Positions 1 through 11,811 of a stretch of 64,000 nt of DNA are shown in pieces. Source of the stretch: Hippasteria phrygiana (Eukaryota > Echinodermata > Asteroidea > Valvatida > Goniasteridae); NCBI GenBank assembly GCA_037893225.1, contig JAZGUH010000120.1:496001-560000 (forward strand), in the 5' to 3' direction. A program made the translations under genes and the position numbers. A model generated the notes under the pieces. It had not been told where the DNA came from and made no database searches. It saw nothing but the letters and a program-made list of their open reading frames with translations. Position 1 is the first letter of the stretch. Each line of letters starts with the position of its first letter.

Positions 1-403
1 GGCTGAACTTGGGTCTGAGGAGCTGGATATTGGTCTGGATGTTGCTGAGAAGTCACTCTTTCCAACAGTATCAAGATTGTGCGCAATTTCGTTCAACATC
101 GGGTCAAAAAACGGCGTCATTTGGGGCCCAAGTTGCTTGGTGTGTCGGCTAGTCCCATTGTATAGCATGTGCAGTTATGCGGGAATGCAGAAAGATTACT
201 TCGAAAAACCTACTCGCTTATCTCGTCCACTATTCGGCTGAACGTGGGTCTGAGGAGCTGGATATTGGTCTGGATGTTGCTGAGAAGTCACTCTTTCCAA
301 CAGTATCAAGATTGTGCGCAATTTCGTTCAACATCGGGTCGAAAAACGGCGTCATTTGGGGGCCAAGTTGCGTGGTGTGTCGGCTAGTACCATTGTATAG
401 CAT

Positions 404-642
404 GTGCAGTTATGCGGGAATGCAGAAAAATTAGTTCGAAAAACCTACTCGCTTATCTCGGCCACTATTCGGCTGAACGTGGGTCTGAGGAGCTGGATAT
501 TGGTCTGGATGTTGCTGAGAAGTCACTCTTTCCAACAGTATCAAGATTGTGCGCAATTTCGTTCAACATCGGGTCGAAAAACGGCGTCATTTGGGGGCCA
601 AGTTGCGTGGTGGGGGTGTCGGCTAGTCCCATTGTATAGCAT
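404..642 (+). repeat. Reference satellite monomer, 239 bp
   Basis: Chosen as a typical monomer to give landmarks; the start is arbitrary because the array is circularly permutable. In order it carries gttatgcgggaatgcag (start), ttcgaaaaacctactcgc, tatctcggccactattcgg, gggtctgaggagctgg, ggtctggatgttgctgag, tcactctttccaacagta, a CENP-B-box-like motif at 557-574, an A-run in gggtcgaaaaacgg, ttgggggccaagttgcg, a G-run in gtgggggtgtcgg, and gtcccattgtatagcatg (end). A period of 239 is not a multiple of three, so any reading frame shifts from one monomer to the next. Confidence 0.9.
557..574 (+). other. CENP-B-box-like motif, representative copy in subfamily A
   Basis: The sequence tttcgttcaacatcgggt recurs at the same place in most monomers. 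The known mammalian CENP-B box is 17 bp, YTTCGTTGGAARCGGGA, with core NTTCGNNNNANNCGGGN. Here the first seven positions (TTTCGTT) and the CGGG block match, but eight bases rather than seven separate TTCG from CGGG. It is therefore a near match with a one-base spacing change, not a canonical box. Binding is inference only. Confidence 0.45.
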
Positions 643-1116
643 GTGCAGTTATGCGGGAATGCAGACAAATTCGTTCGAAAAACCTACTCGCTTATCTCGG
701 CCACTATTCGGCTGAACGTGGGTCTGAGGAGCTGGATATTGGTCTGGATGTTGCTGAGAAGTCACTCTTTCAAACAGTATCAAGATTGTGCTCAATTTCG
801 TTCAACATCAGGTCGAAAAACGGCGTCATTTGGAGCACAAGTTGCGTCGTGGGGGTGTCGGCTAGTCCCATTGTATAGCATGTGCAGTTATGCGGGAATG
901 CAGACAAATTACTTCGAAAAACCTACTCTCTTATCTCGGCCACCATTCGGCTGAACTTGGGTCTGAGGAGCTGGATATTGGTCTGGATGTTGCTGAGAAG
1001 TCACTCTTTCCAACAGTATCAAGATTGTGCGCAATTTCGTTCAACATCGGGTCGAAAAACGGCGTCATTTGGGGGCCAAGTTGCGTGGTGTGTCGGCTAG
1101 TACCATTGTATAGCAT

Positions 1117-2305
1117 GTGCAGTTATGCGGGAATACAGAAAAATTAGTTCGAAAAACCTACTCGCTTATCTCGGCCACTATTCGGCTGAACGTGGGACTG
1201 AGGAGCTGGATATTAGTCTGGATGTTGCTGAGAAGTCACTCTTTCCAACAGTATCAAGATTGTGCGCAATTTCGTTCAACATCGGGTCAAAAAACTGCGT
1301 CATTTGGTGCCTAAGTTGCGTGGTGGGGGTGTCGGCCATTGTATAGCATGTGAAGTTATGCGGGAATGCAGAAAAATTAGTTCGAAAAACCTACTCGCTT
1401 ATCTCGGCCACCATTTGGCTGAACTTGGGTCTGAGGAGCTGGATATTGATCTGGATGTTGCTGAGAAGTCACTCTTTCCAACAGAATCAAGATTGTGCGC
1501 AATTTCGTGCAACATCGGGTCGAAAAACGGCGTCATTTTGGAGCCAAGTTGCGTGGTGTGGGTGTCGGCTAGTCCCATTGTATAGCATGTGCAGTTATGC
1601 GGGAATGCAGAAAGATTACTTCGAAAAACCTACTCGCTTATCTCGGCCACTATTCGGCTGAACGTGGGGTCTGAGGAGCTGGATATTGATCTGGATGTTG
1701 CTGAGAAGTCACTCTTTCCAACAGTATCAAGATTGTGCGCAATTTCGTTCAACATCGGGTCGAAAAACGGTGTCATTTGGGGACGAGGTTGCGTGGTGGG
1801 GGTGTCGGATAGTCCCATTGTATAGCATGTGCAGTTATGCGGGAATGTAGAAAGATTACTTCGAAAAACCTACTCGCTTATCTCGGCCACTATTCGGCTG
1901 AACGTGGGTCTGAGGAGCTGGATATTGGTCTGGATGTTGCTGAGAAGTCACTCTTTCCAACAGTATCAAGATTGTGCGCAAATTCGTTCAACATCGGGTC
2001 GAAAAACGGCGTCATTTGGGGCCCAAGTTGCGTGGTGGGGGTGTCAGCTAGTCCCATTGTATAGCATGTGAAGTTATGCGAGAATGCAGAACAATTAGTT
2101 CGAAAAACCTACTCGCTTATCTCGGCCACCATTCGGCTGAACTTGGGTCCGAGGAGCTGGATATTGTTCTGGATGTTGCTGAGAGGTCACTCTTTCCAAC
2201 AGTATCAAGATTGGGCGCAATTTCGTTCAACATCGGGTCGAAAACGGCGTCATTTGGGGCCCAAGTTGCGAGGTGGGGGTCTCGGCTAGTCCCATTGTAT
2301 AGCAT
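1117..2305 (+). repeat. Subfamily A five-monomer block with 233-bp monomer, copy 1
   Basis: Monomer lengths run 233, 239, 240, 239, 238. The 233-bp member has lost six bases so that gtcggctagtcccattg reads gtcggccattg, and it also carries aaaaactgcgtcatttggtgcc. The next member has caacagaatcaag and cattttggagcc. The 240-bp member has one extra G in cgtggggtctg. The same order of variants recurs from 5637, 11812 and 14818, so the block has been copied as a unit. Confidence 0.85.
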
Positions 2306-3021
2306 GTGCAGTTATGCGGGAATGCAGAAAAATTCGTTCGAAAAACCTACTCGCTTATCTCGGCCACCATTCGGCTGAACTTGGGTCTGAGGAGCTGGAT
2401 ATTGGTCTGGATGTTGCTGAGAAGTCACTCTTTCCAACAGTATCAAGATTGTGCGCAATTTCGTTCAACATCGGGTCGAAAAACGGCGTCATTTGGGGAC
2501 GAGGTTGCGTGGTGGGGTGTCGGATAGTCCCATTGTATAGCATGTGCAGTTATGCGGGAATGCAGAAAGATTACTTCGAAAAACCTACTCGCTTATCTCG
2601 GCCACTATTCGGCTGAACGTGGGTCTGAGGAGCTGGATATTGGTCTGGATGTTGCTGAGAAGTCACTCTTTCCAACAGTATCAAGATTGTGCGCAATTTC
2701 GTTCAACATCAGGTCGAAAAACGGCGTCATTTGGAGCACAAGTTGCGTCGTGGGGGTGTCGGCTAGTCCCATTGTATAGCATGTGCAGTTATGCGGGAAT
2801 GCAGACAAATTACTTCGAAAAACCTACTCTCTTATCTCGGCCACCATTCGGCTGAACTTGGGTCTGAGGAGCTGGATATTGGTCTGGATGTTGCTGAGAA
2901 GTCACTCTTTCCAACAGTATCAAGATTGTGCGCAATTTCGTTCAACATCGGGTCGAAAAACGGCGTCATTTGGGGGCCAAGTTGCGTGGTGGGGGTGTCG
3001 GCTAGTCCCATTGTATAGCAT
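1589..3021 (+). repeat. Six-monomer HOR unit (1433 bp), copy 1
   Basis: Six monomers starting at 1589, 1829, 2068, 2306, 2544 and 2783 match in order those at 3022, 3262, 3501, 3739, 3977 and 4216, at a constant offset of 1433 bp. The shared variants include cgtggggtctg in the first, gggaatgtag in the second, and gaggtcactc with aaaacgg in the third. This is a local tandem duplication inside subfamily A. Confidence 0.85.
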
Positions 3022-4454
3022 GTGCAGTTATGCGGGAATGCAGAAAGATTACTTCGAAAAACCTACTCGCTTATCTCGGCCACTATTCGGCTGAACGTGG
3101 GGTCTGAGGAGCTGGATATTGATCTGGATGTTGCTGAGAAGTCACTCTTTCCAACAGTATCAAGATTGTGCGCAATTTCGTTCAACATCGGGTCGAAAAA
3201 CGGTGTCATTTGGGGACGAGGTTGCGTGGTGGGGGTGTCGGATAGTCCCATTGTATAGCATGTGCAGTTATGCGGGAATGTAGAAAGATTACTTCGAAAA
3301 ACCTACTCGCTTATCTCGGCCACTATTCGGCTGAACGTGGGTCTGAGGAGCTGGATATTGGTCTGGATGTTGCTGAGAAGTCACTCTTTCCAACAGTATC
3401 AAGATTGTGCGCAAATTCGTTCAACATCGGGTCGAAAAACGGCGTCATTTGGGGCCCAAGTTGCGTGGTGGGGGTGTCAGCTAGTCCCATTGTATAGCAT
3501 GTGAAGTTATGCGAGAATGCAGAACAATTAGTTCGAAAAACCTACTCGCTTATCTCGGCCACCATTCGGCTGAACTTGTGTCCGAGGAGCTGGATATTGT
3601 TCTGGATGTTGCTGAGAGGTCACTCTTTCCAACAGTATCAAGATTGGGCGCAATTTCGTTCAACATCGGGTCGAAAACGGCGTCATTTGGGGCCCAAGTT
3701 GCGAGGTGGGGGTCTCGGCTAGTCCCATTGTATAGCATGTGCAGTTATGCGGGAATGCAGAAAAATTCGTTCGAAAAACCTACTCGCTTATCTCGGCCAC
3801 CATTCGGCTGAACTTGGGTCTGAGGAGCTGGATATTGGTCTGGATGTTGCTGAGAAGTCACTCTTTCCAACAGTATCAAGATTGTGCGCAATTTCGTTCA
3901 ACATCGGGTCGAAAAACGGCGTCATTTGGGGACGAGGTTGCATGGTGGGGTGTCGGATAGTCCCATTGTATAGCATGTGCAGTTATGCGGGAATGCAGAA
4001 AGATTACTTCGAAAAACCTACTCGCTTATCTCGGCCACTATTCGGCTGAACGTGGGTCTGAGGAGCTGGATATTGGTCTGGATGTTGCTGAGAAGTCACT
4101 CTTTCCAACAGTATCAAGATTGTGCGCAATTTCGTTCAACATCAGGTCGAAAAACGGCGTCATTTGGAGCACAAGTTGCGTCGTGGGGGTGTCGGCTAGT
4201 CCCATTGTATAGCATGTGCAGTTATGCGGGAATGCAGACAAATTACTTCGAAAAACCTACTCTCTTATCTCGGCCACCATTCGGCTGAACTTGGGTCTGA
4301 GGAGCTGGATATTGGTCTGGATGTTGCTGAGAAGTCACTCTTTCCAACAGTATCAAGATTATGCGCAATTTCGTTCAACATCGGGTCGAAAAACGGCGTC
4401 ATTTGGGGGCCAAGTTGCGTGGTGGGGGTGTCGGCTAGTCCCATTGTATAGCAT
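3022..4454 (+). repeat. Six-monomer HOR unit (1433 bp), copy 2
   Basis: Second copy of the 1433-bp unit. The few differences from copy 1 include gaacttgtgtccg for gaacttgggtccg and gttgcatggtgg for gttgcgtggtgg. The following monomer (4455) is of another type, which marks the end of this duplication. Confidence 0.85.
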
Positions 4455-5636
4455 GTGCAGTTATGCGGGAATGCAGACAAATTCGTTCGAAAAACCTACT
4501 CGCTTATCTCGGCCACCATTCGGCTGAACTTGGGTCTGAGGAGCTGGATATTGGTCTGGATGTTGCTGAGAAGTCACTCTTTCCAACAGTATCAAGATTG
4601 TGCGCAATTTCGTTTAACATCGGGTCAAAAAACGGCGTCATTTGGGGCCCAAGTTGCTTGGTGTGTCGGCTAGTCCCATTGTATAGCTTGTGCAGTTATG
4701 CGGGAATGCAGAAAGATTACTTCGAAAAACCTACTCGCTTATCTCGGCCACTATTTGGCTGAACGTGGGTCTGAGGAGCTGGATATTGGTCTGGATGTTG
4801 CTGAGAAGTCACTCTTTCCAACAGTATCAAGATTGTGCACATTTTCGTTAAACATCGGGTCGAAAAACGGCGTCATTTGGGGCCCAAGTTGCGTGGTGGG
4901 GGTGTCGGCTAGTCCCATTGTATAGCATGTGAAGTTATGCGGGAATGCAGAACAATTAGTTCGAAAAACCTACTCGCTTATCTCGGCCACCATTCGGCTG
5001 AACTAGTGTCCGAGGAGCTGGATATTGTTCTGGATGTTGCTGAGAGGTCACTCTTTCCAACAGTATCAAGATTGGGCGCAATTTCGTTCAACATCGGGTC
5101 GAAAACGGCGTCATTTGGGGCCCAAGTTGCGAGGTGGGGGTCTCGGCTAGTCCCATTGTATAGCATGTGCAGTTATGCGGGAATGCAGAAAAATTAGTTC
5201 GAAAAACCTACTCGCTTATCTCGGCCACCATTCGGCTGAACGTGGGTCTGAGGAGCTGGATATTGGTCTGGATGTTGCTGAGAAGTCACTCTTTCCAACA
5301 GTATCAAGATTGTGCGCAATTTCGTTCAACATCGGGTCAAAAAACGGCGTCATTTGGGGCCCAAGTTGCTTGGTGTGTCGGCTAGTCCCATTGTATAGCA
5401 TGTGCAGTTATGCGGGAATGCAGAAAGATTACTTCGAAAAACCTACTCGCTTATCTCGTCCACTATTCGGCTGAACGTGGGTCTGAGGAGCTGGATATTG
5501 GTCTGGATGTTGCTGAGAAGTCACTCTTTCCAACAGTATCAAGATTGTGCGCAATTTCGTTCAACATCGGGTCGAAAAACGGCGTCATTTGGGGGCCAAG
5601 TTGCGTGGTGTGTCGGCTAGTACCATTGTATAGCAT

Positions 5637-6825
5637 GTGCAGTTATGCGGGAATGCAGAAAAATTAGTTCGAAAAACCTACTCGCTTATCTCGGCCACTA
5701 TTCGGCTGAACGTGGGACTGAGGAGCTGGATATTAGTCTGGATGTTGCTGAGAAGTCACTCTTTCCAACAGTATCAAGATTGTGCGCAATTTCGTTCAAC
5801 ATCGGGTCAAAAAACTGCGTCATTTGGTGCCTAAGTTGCGTGGTGGGGGTGTCGGCCATTGTATAGCATGTGAAGTTATGCGGGAATGCAGAAAAATTAG
5901 TTCGAAAAACCTACTCGCTTATCTCGGCCACCATTTGGCTGAACTTGGGTCTGAGGAGCTGGATATTGGTCTGGATGTTGCTGAGAAGTCACTCTTTCCA
6001 ACAGAATCAAGATTGTGCGCAATTTCGTGCAACATCGGGTCGAAAAACGGCGTCATTTTGGAGCCAAGTTGCGTGGTGTGGGTGTCGGCTAGTCCCATTG
6101 TATAGCATGTGCAGTTATGCGGGAATGCAGAAAGATTACTTCGAAAAACCTACTCGCTTATCTCGGCCACTATTCGGCTGAACGTGGGGTCTGAGGAGCT
6201 GGATATTGATCTGGATGTTGCTGAGAAGTCACTCTTTCCAACAGTATCAAGATTGTGCGCAATTTCGTTCAACATCGGGTCGAAAAACGGTGTCATTTGG
6301 GGACGAGGTTGCGTGGTGGGGGTGTCGGATAGTCCCATTGTATAGCATGTGCAGTTATGCGGGAATGTAGAAAGATTACTTCGAAAAACCTACTCGCTTA
6401 TCTCGGCCACTATTCGGCTGAACGTGGGTCTGAGGAGCTGGATATTGGTCTGGATGTTGCTGAGAAGTCACTCTTTCCAACAGTATCAAGATTGTGCGCA
6501 AATTCGTTCAACATCGGGTCGAAAAACGGCGTCATTTGGGGCCCAAGTTGCGTGGTGGGGGTGTCGGCTAGTCCCATTGTATAGCATGTGAAGTTATGCG
6601 GGAATGCAGAACAATTAGTTCGAAAAACCTACTCGCTTATCTCGGCCACCATTCGGCTGAACTTGGGTCCGAGGAGCTGGATATTGTTCTGGATGTTGCT
6701 GAGAGGTCACTCTTTCCAACAGTATCAAGATTGGGCGCAATTTCGTTCAACATCGCGTCGAAAACGGCGTCATTTGGGGCCCAAGTTGCGTCGTGGGGGT
6801 CTCGGCTAGTCCCATTGTATAGCAT
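5637..6825 (+). repeat. Subfamily A five-monomer block with 233-bp monomer, copy 2
   Basis: Repeats the block at 1117-2305 with a constant 4520-bp offset and the same order of lengths and variants. Small differences such as ggatattggtctgg in place of ggatattgatctgg, and catcgcgtcg in its last member, show that it has aged independently. Confidence 0.82.
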
Positions 6826-8489
6826 GTGCAGTTATGCGGGAATGCAGAAAAATTCGTTCGAAAAACCTACTCGCTTATCTCGGCCACCATTCGGCTGAAC
6901 TTGGGTCTGAGGAGCTGGATATTGGTCTGGATGTTGCTGAGAAGTCACTCTTTCCAACAGTATCAAGATTGTGCGCAATTTCGTTCAACATCGGGTCAAA
7001 AAACGGCGTCATTTGGGGCCCAAGTTGCTTGGTGTGTCGGCTAGTCCCATTGTATAGCATGTGCAGTTATGCGGGAATGCAGAAAGATTACTTCGAAAAA
7101 CCTACTCGCTTATCTCGTCCACTATTCGGCTGAACGTGGGTCTGAGGAGCTGGATATTGGTCTGGATGTTGCTGAGAAGTCACTCTTTCCAACAGTATCA
7201 AGATTGTGCGCAATTTCGTTCAACATCGGGTCGAAAAACGGCGTCATTTGGGGACGAGGTTGCGTGGTGGGGTGTCGGATAGTCCCATTGTATAGCATGT
7301 GCAGTTATGCGGGAATGCAGAAAGATTACTTCGAAAAACCTACTCGCTTATCTCGGCCACTATTCGGCTGAACGTAGGTCTGAGGAGCTGGATATTGGTC
7401 TGGATGTTGCTGAGAAGTCACTCTTTCCAACAGTATCAAGATTGTGCGCAATTTCGTTCAACATCAGGTCGAAAAACGGCGTCATTTGGAGCACAAGTTG
7501 CGTCGTGGGGGTGTCGGCTAGTCCCATTGTATAGCATGTGCAGTTATGCGGGAATGCAGACAAATTACTTCGAAAAACCTACTCTCTTATCTCGGCCACC
7601 ATTCGGCTGAACTTGGGTCTGAGGAGCTGGATATTGGTCTGGATGTTGCTGAGAAGTCACTCTTTCCAACAGTATCAAGATTGTGCGCAATTTCGTTCAA
7701 CATCGGGTCGAAAAACGGCGTCATTTGGGGGCCAAGTTGCGTGGTGGGGGTGTCGGCTAGTCCCATTGTATAGCATGTGCAGTTATGCGGGAATGCAGAC
7801 AAATTCGTTCGAAAAACCTACTCGCTTATCTCGGCCACCATTCGGCTGAACTTGGGTCTGAGGAGCTGGATATTGGTCTGGATGTTGCTGAGAAGTCACT
7901 CTTTCCAACAGTATCAAGATTGTGCGCAATTTCGTTTAACATCGGGTCCAAAAACGGCGTCATTTGGGGCCCAAGTTGCTTGGTGTGTCGGCTAGTCCCA
8001 TTGTATAGCTTGTGCAGTTATGCGGGAATGCAGAAAGATTACTTCGAAAAACCTACTCGCTTATCTCGGCCACTATTCGGCTGAACGTGGGTCTGAGGAG
8101 CTGGATATTGGTCTGGATGTTGCTGAGAAGTCACTCTTTCCAACAGTATCAAGATTGTGCGCAATTTCGTTCAACATCAGGTCGAAAAACGGCGTCATTT
8201 GGAGCACAAGTTGCGTCGTGGGGGTGTCGGCTAGTCCCATTGTATAGCATGTGCAGTTATGCGGGAATGCAGACAAATTACTTCGAAAAACCTACTCTCT
8301 TATCTCGGCCACCATTCGGCTGAACTTGGGTCTGAGGAGCTGGATATTGGTCTGGATGTTGCTGAGAAGTCACTCTTTCCAACAGTATCAAGATTGTGCG
8401 CAAATTCGTTCAACATCGGGTCGAAAAACGGCGTCATTTGGGGCCCAAGTTGCGTGGTGGGGGTGTCGGCTAGTCCCATTGTATAGCAT
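6588..8489 (+). repeat. Eight-monomer HOR unit (1902 bp), copy 1
   Basis: Monomers at 6588, 6826, 7061, 7299, 7538, 7777, 8012 and 8251 match in order those of the next unit at an offset of 1902 bp. Within it the block from 7299 is echoed from 8012 at 713 bp (three monomers), so a smaller repeat is nested in the larger one. Confidence 0.82.
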
Positions 8490-10391
8490 GTGAAGTTATG
8501 CGGGAATGCAGAACAATTAGTTCGAAAAACCTACTCGCTTATCTCGGCCACCATTCGGCTGAACTTGGGTCCGAGGAGCTGGATATTGTTCTGGATGTTG
8601 CTGAGAGGTCACTCTTTCCAACAGTATCAAGATTGGGCGCAATTTCGTTCAACATCGGGTCGAAAACGGCGTCATTTGGGGCCCAAGTTGCGTCGTGGGG
8701 GTCTCGGCTAGTCCCATTGTATAGCATGTGCAGTTATGCGGGAATGCAGAAAAATTCGTTCGAAAAACCTACTCGCTTATCTCGGCCACCATTCGGCTGA
8801 ACTTGGGTCTGAGGAGCTGGATATTGGTCTGGATGTTGCTGAGAAGTCACTCTTTCCAACAGTATCAAGATTGTGCGCAATTTCGTTCAACATCGGGTCA
8901 AAAAACGGCGTCATTTGGGGCCCAAGTTGCTTGGTGTGTCGGCTAGTCCCATTGTATAGCATGTGCAGTTATGCGGGAATGCAGAAAGATTACTTCGAAA
9001 AACCTACTCGCTTATCTCGTCCACTATTCGGCTGAACGTGGGTCTGAGGAGCTGGATATTGGTCTGGATGTTGCTGAGAAGTCACTCTTTCCAACAGTAT
9101 CAAGATTGTGCGCAATTTCGTTCAACATCGGGTCGAAAAACGGCGTCATTTGGGGACGAGGTTGCGTGGTGGGGTGTCGGATAGTCCCATTGTATAGCAT
9201 GTGCAGTTATGCGGGAATGCAGAAAGATTACTTCGAAAAACCTACTCGCTTATCTCGGCCACTATTCGGCTGAACGTGGGTCTGAGGAGCTGGATATTGG
9301 TCTGGATGTTGCTGAGAAGTCACTCTTTCCAACAGTATCAAGATTGTGCGCAATTTCGTTCAACATCAGGTCGAAAAACGGCGTCATTTGGAGCACAAGT
9401 TGCGTCGTGGGGGTGTCGGCTAGTCCCATTGTATAGCATGTGCAGTTATGCGGGAATGCAGACAAATTACTTCGAAAAACCTACTCTCTTATCTCGGCCA
9501 CCATTCGGCTGAACTTGGGTCTGAGGAGCTGGATATTGGTCTGGATGTTGCTGAGAAGTCACTCTTTCCAACAGTATCAAGATTGTGCGCAATTTCGTTC
9601 AACATCGGGTCGAAAAACGGCGTCATTTGGGGGCCAAGTTGCGTGGTGGGGGTGTCGGCTAGTCCCATTGTATAGCATGTGCAGTTATGCGGGAATGCAG
9701 ACAAATTCGTTCGAAAAACCTACTCGCTTATCTCGGCCACCATTCGGCTGAACTTGGGTCTGAGGAGCTGGATATTGGTCTGGATGTTGCTGAGAAGTCA
9801 CTCTTTCCAACAGTATCAAGATTGTGCGCAATTTCGTTTAACATCGGGTCAAAAAACGGCGTCATTTGGGGCCCAAGTTGCTTGGTGTGTCGGCTAGTCC
9901 CATTGTATAGCTTGTGCAGTTATGCGGGAATGCAGAAAGATTACTTCGAAAAACCTACTCGCTTATCTCGGCCACTATTCGGCTGAACGTGGGTCTGAGG
10001 AGCTGGATATTGGTCTGGATGTTGCTGAGAAGTCACTCTTTCCAACAGTATCAAGATTGTGCGCAATTTCGTTCAACATCAGGTCGAAAAACGGCGTCAT
10101 TTGGAGCACAAGTTGCGTCGTGGGGGTGTCGGCTAGTCCCATTGTATAGCATGTGCAGTTATGCGGGAATGCAGACAAATTACTTCGAAAAACCTACTCT
10201 CTTATCTCGGCCACCATTCGGCTGAACTTGGGTCTGAGGAGCTGGATATTGGTCTGGATGTTGCTGAGAAGTCACTCTTTCTAACAGTATCAAGATTGTG
10301 CGCAATTTCGTTCAACATCGGGTCGAAAAACGGCGTCATTTGGGGGCCAAGTTGCGTGGTGGGGGTGTCGGCTAGTCCCATTGTATAGCAT
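8490..10391 (+). repeat. Eight-monomer HOR unit (1902 bp), copy 2
   Basis: Second copy of the 1902-bp unit. Its last monomer (from 10153) departs from copy 1 in its second half, so the exchange that made the duplication probably ended within that monomer. The 713-bp nested offset (9201 to 9914, 9440 to 10153, 9679 to 10392) is again present. Confidence 0.8.
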
Positions 10392-11811
10392 GTGCAGTTA
10401 TGCGGGAATGCAGACAAATTCGTTCGAAAAACCTACTCGCTTATCTCGGCCACCATTCGGCTGAACTTGGGTCTGAGGAGCTGGATATTGGTCTGGATGT
10501 TGCTGAGAAGTCACTCTTTCCAACAGTATCAAGATTGTGCGCAATTTCGTTTAACATCGGGTCAAAAAACGGCGTCATTTGGGGCCCAAGTTGCTTGGTG
10601 TGTCGGCTAGTCCCATTGTATAGCTTGTGCAGTTATGCGGGAATGCAGAAAGATTACTTCGAAAAACCTACTCGCTTATCTCGGCCACTATTTGGCTGAA
10701 CGTGGGTCTGAGGAGCTGGATATTGGTCTGGATGTTGCTGAGAAGTCACTCTTTCCAACAGTATCAAGATTGTGCGCATTTTCGTTAAACATCGGGTAGA
10801 AAAACGGCGTCATTTGGGGCCCAAGTTGCGTGGTGGGGGTGTCGGCTAGTCCCATTGTATAGCATGTGAAGTTATGCGGGAATGCAGAACAATTAGTTCG
10901 AAAAACCTACTCGCTTATCTCGGCCACCATTCGGCTGAACTTGGGTCCGAGGAGCTGGATATTGTTCTGGATGTTGCTGAGAGGTCACTCTTTCCAACAG
11001 TATCAAGATTGGGCGCAATTTCGTTCAACATCGGGTCGAAAACGGCGTCATTTGGGGCCCAAGTTGCGAGGTGGGGGTCTCGGCTAGTCCCATTGTATAG
11101 CATGTGCAGTTATGCGGGAATGCAGAAAAATTCGTTCGAAAAACCTACTCGCTTATCTCGGCCACCATTCGGCTGAACTTGGGTCTGAGGAGCTGGATAT
11201 TGGTCTGGATGTTGCTGAGAAGTCACTCTTTCCAACAGTATCAAGATTGTGCGCAATTTCGTTCAACATCGGGTCAAAAAACGGCGTCATTTGGGGCCCA
11301 AGTTGCTTGGTGTGTCGGCTAGTCCCATTGTATAGCATGTGCAGTTATGCGGGAATGCAGAAAGATTACTTCGAAAAACCTACTCGCTTATCTCGTCCAC
11401 TATTCGGCTGAACGTGGGTCTGAGGAGCTGGATATTGGTCTGGATGTTGCTGAGAAGTCACTCTTTCCAACAGTATCAAGATTGTGCGCAATTTCGTTCA
11501 ACATCGGGTCGAAAAACGGCGTCATTTGGGGACGAGGTTGCGTGGTGGGGTGTCGGATAGTCCCATTGTATAGCATGTGCAGTTATGCGGGAATGCAGAA
11601 AGATTACTTCGAAAAACCTACTCGCTTATCTCGGCCACTATTCGGCTGAACGTGGGTCTGAGGAGCTGGATATTGGTCTGGATGTTGCTGAGAAGTCACT
11701 CTTTCCAACAGTGTCAAGATTGTGCGCAATTTCGTTTAACATCGGGTCAAAAAACGGCGTCATTTGGGGCCCAAGTTGCTTGGTGTGTCGGCTAGTCCCA
11801 TTGTATAGCTT

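Noticed and set aside
169..434. Bacterial-style promoters or ribosome binding sites ahead of the short frames (for example ggagctgg).
   Set aside because: These strings recur in every monomer simply because the monomer repeats, and there is no credible coding sequence for them to serve.
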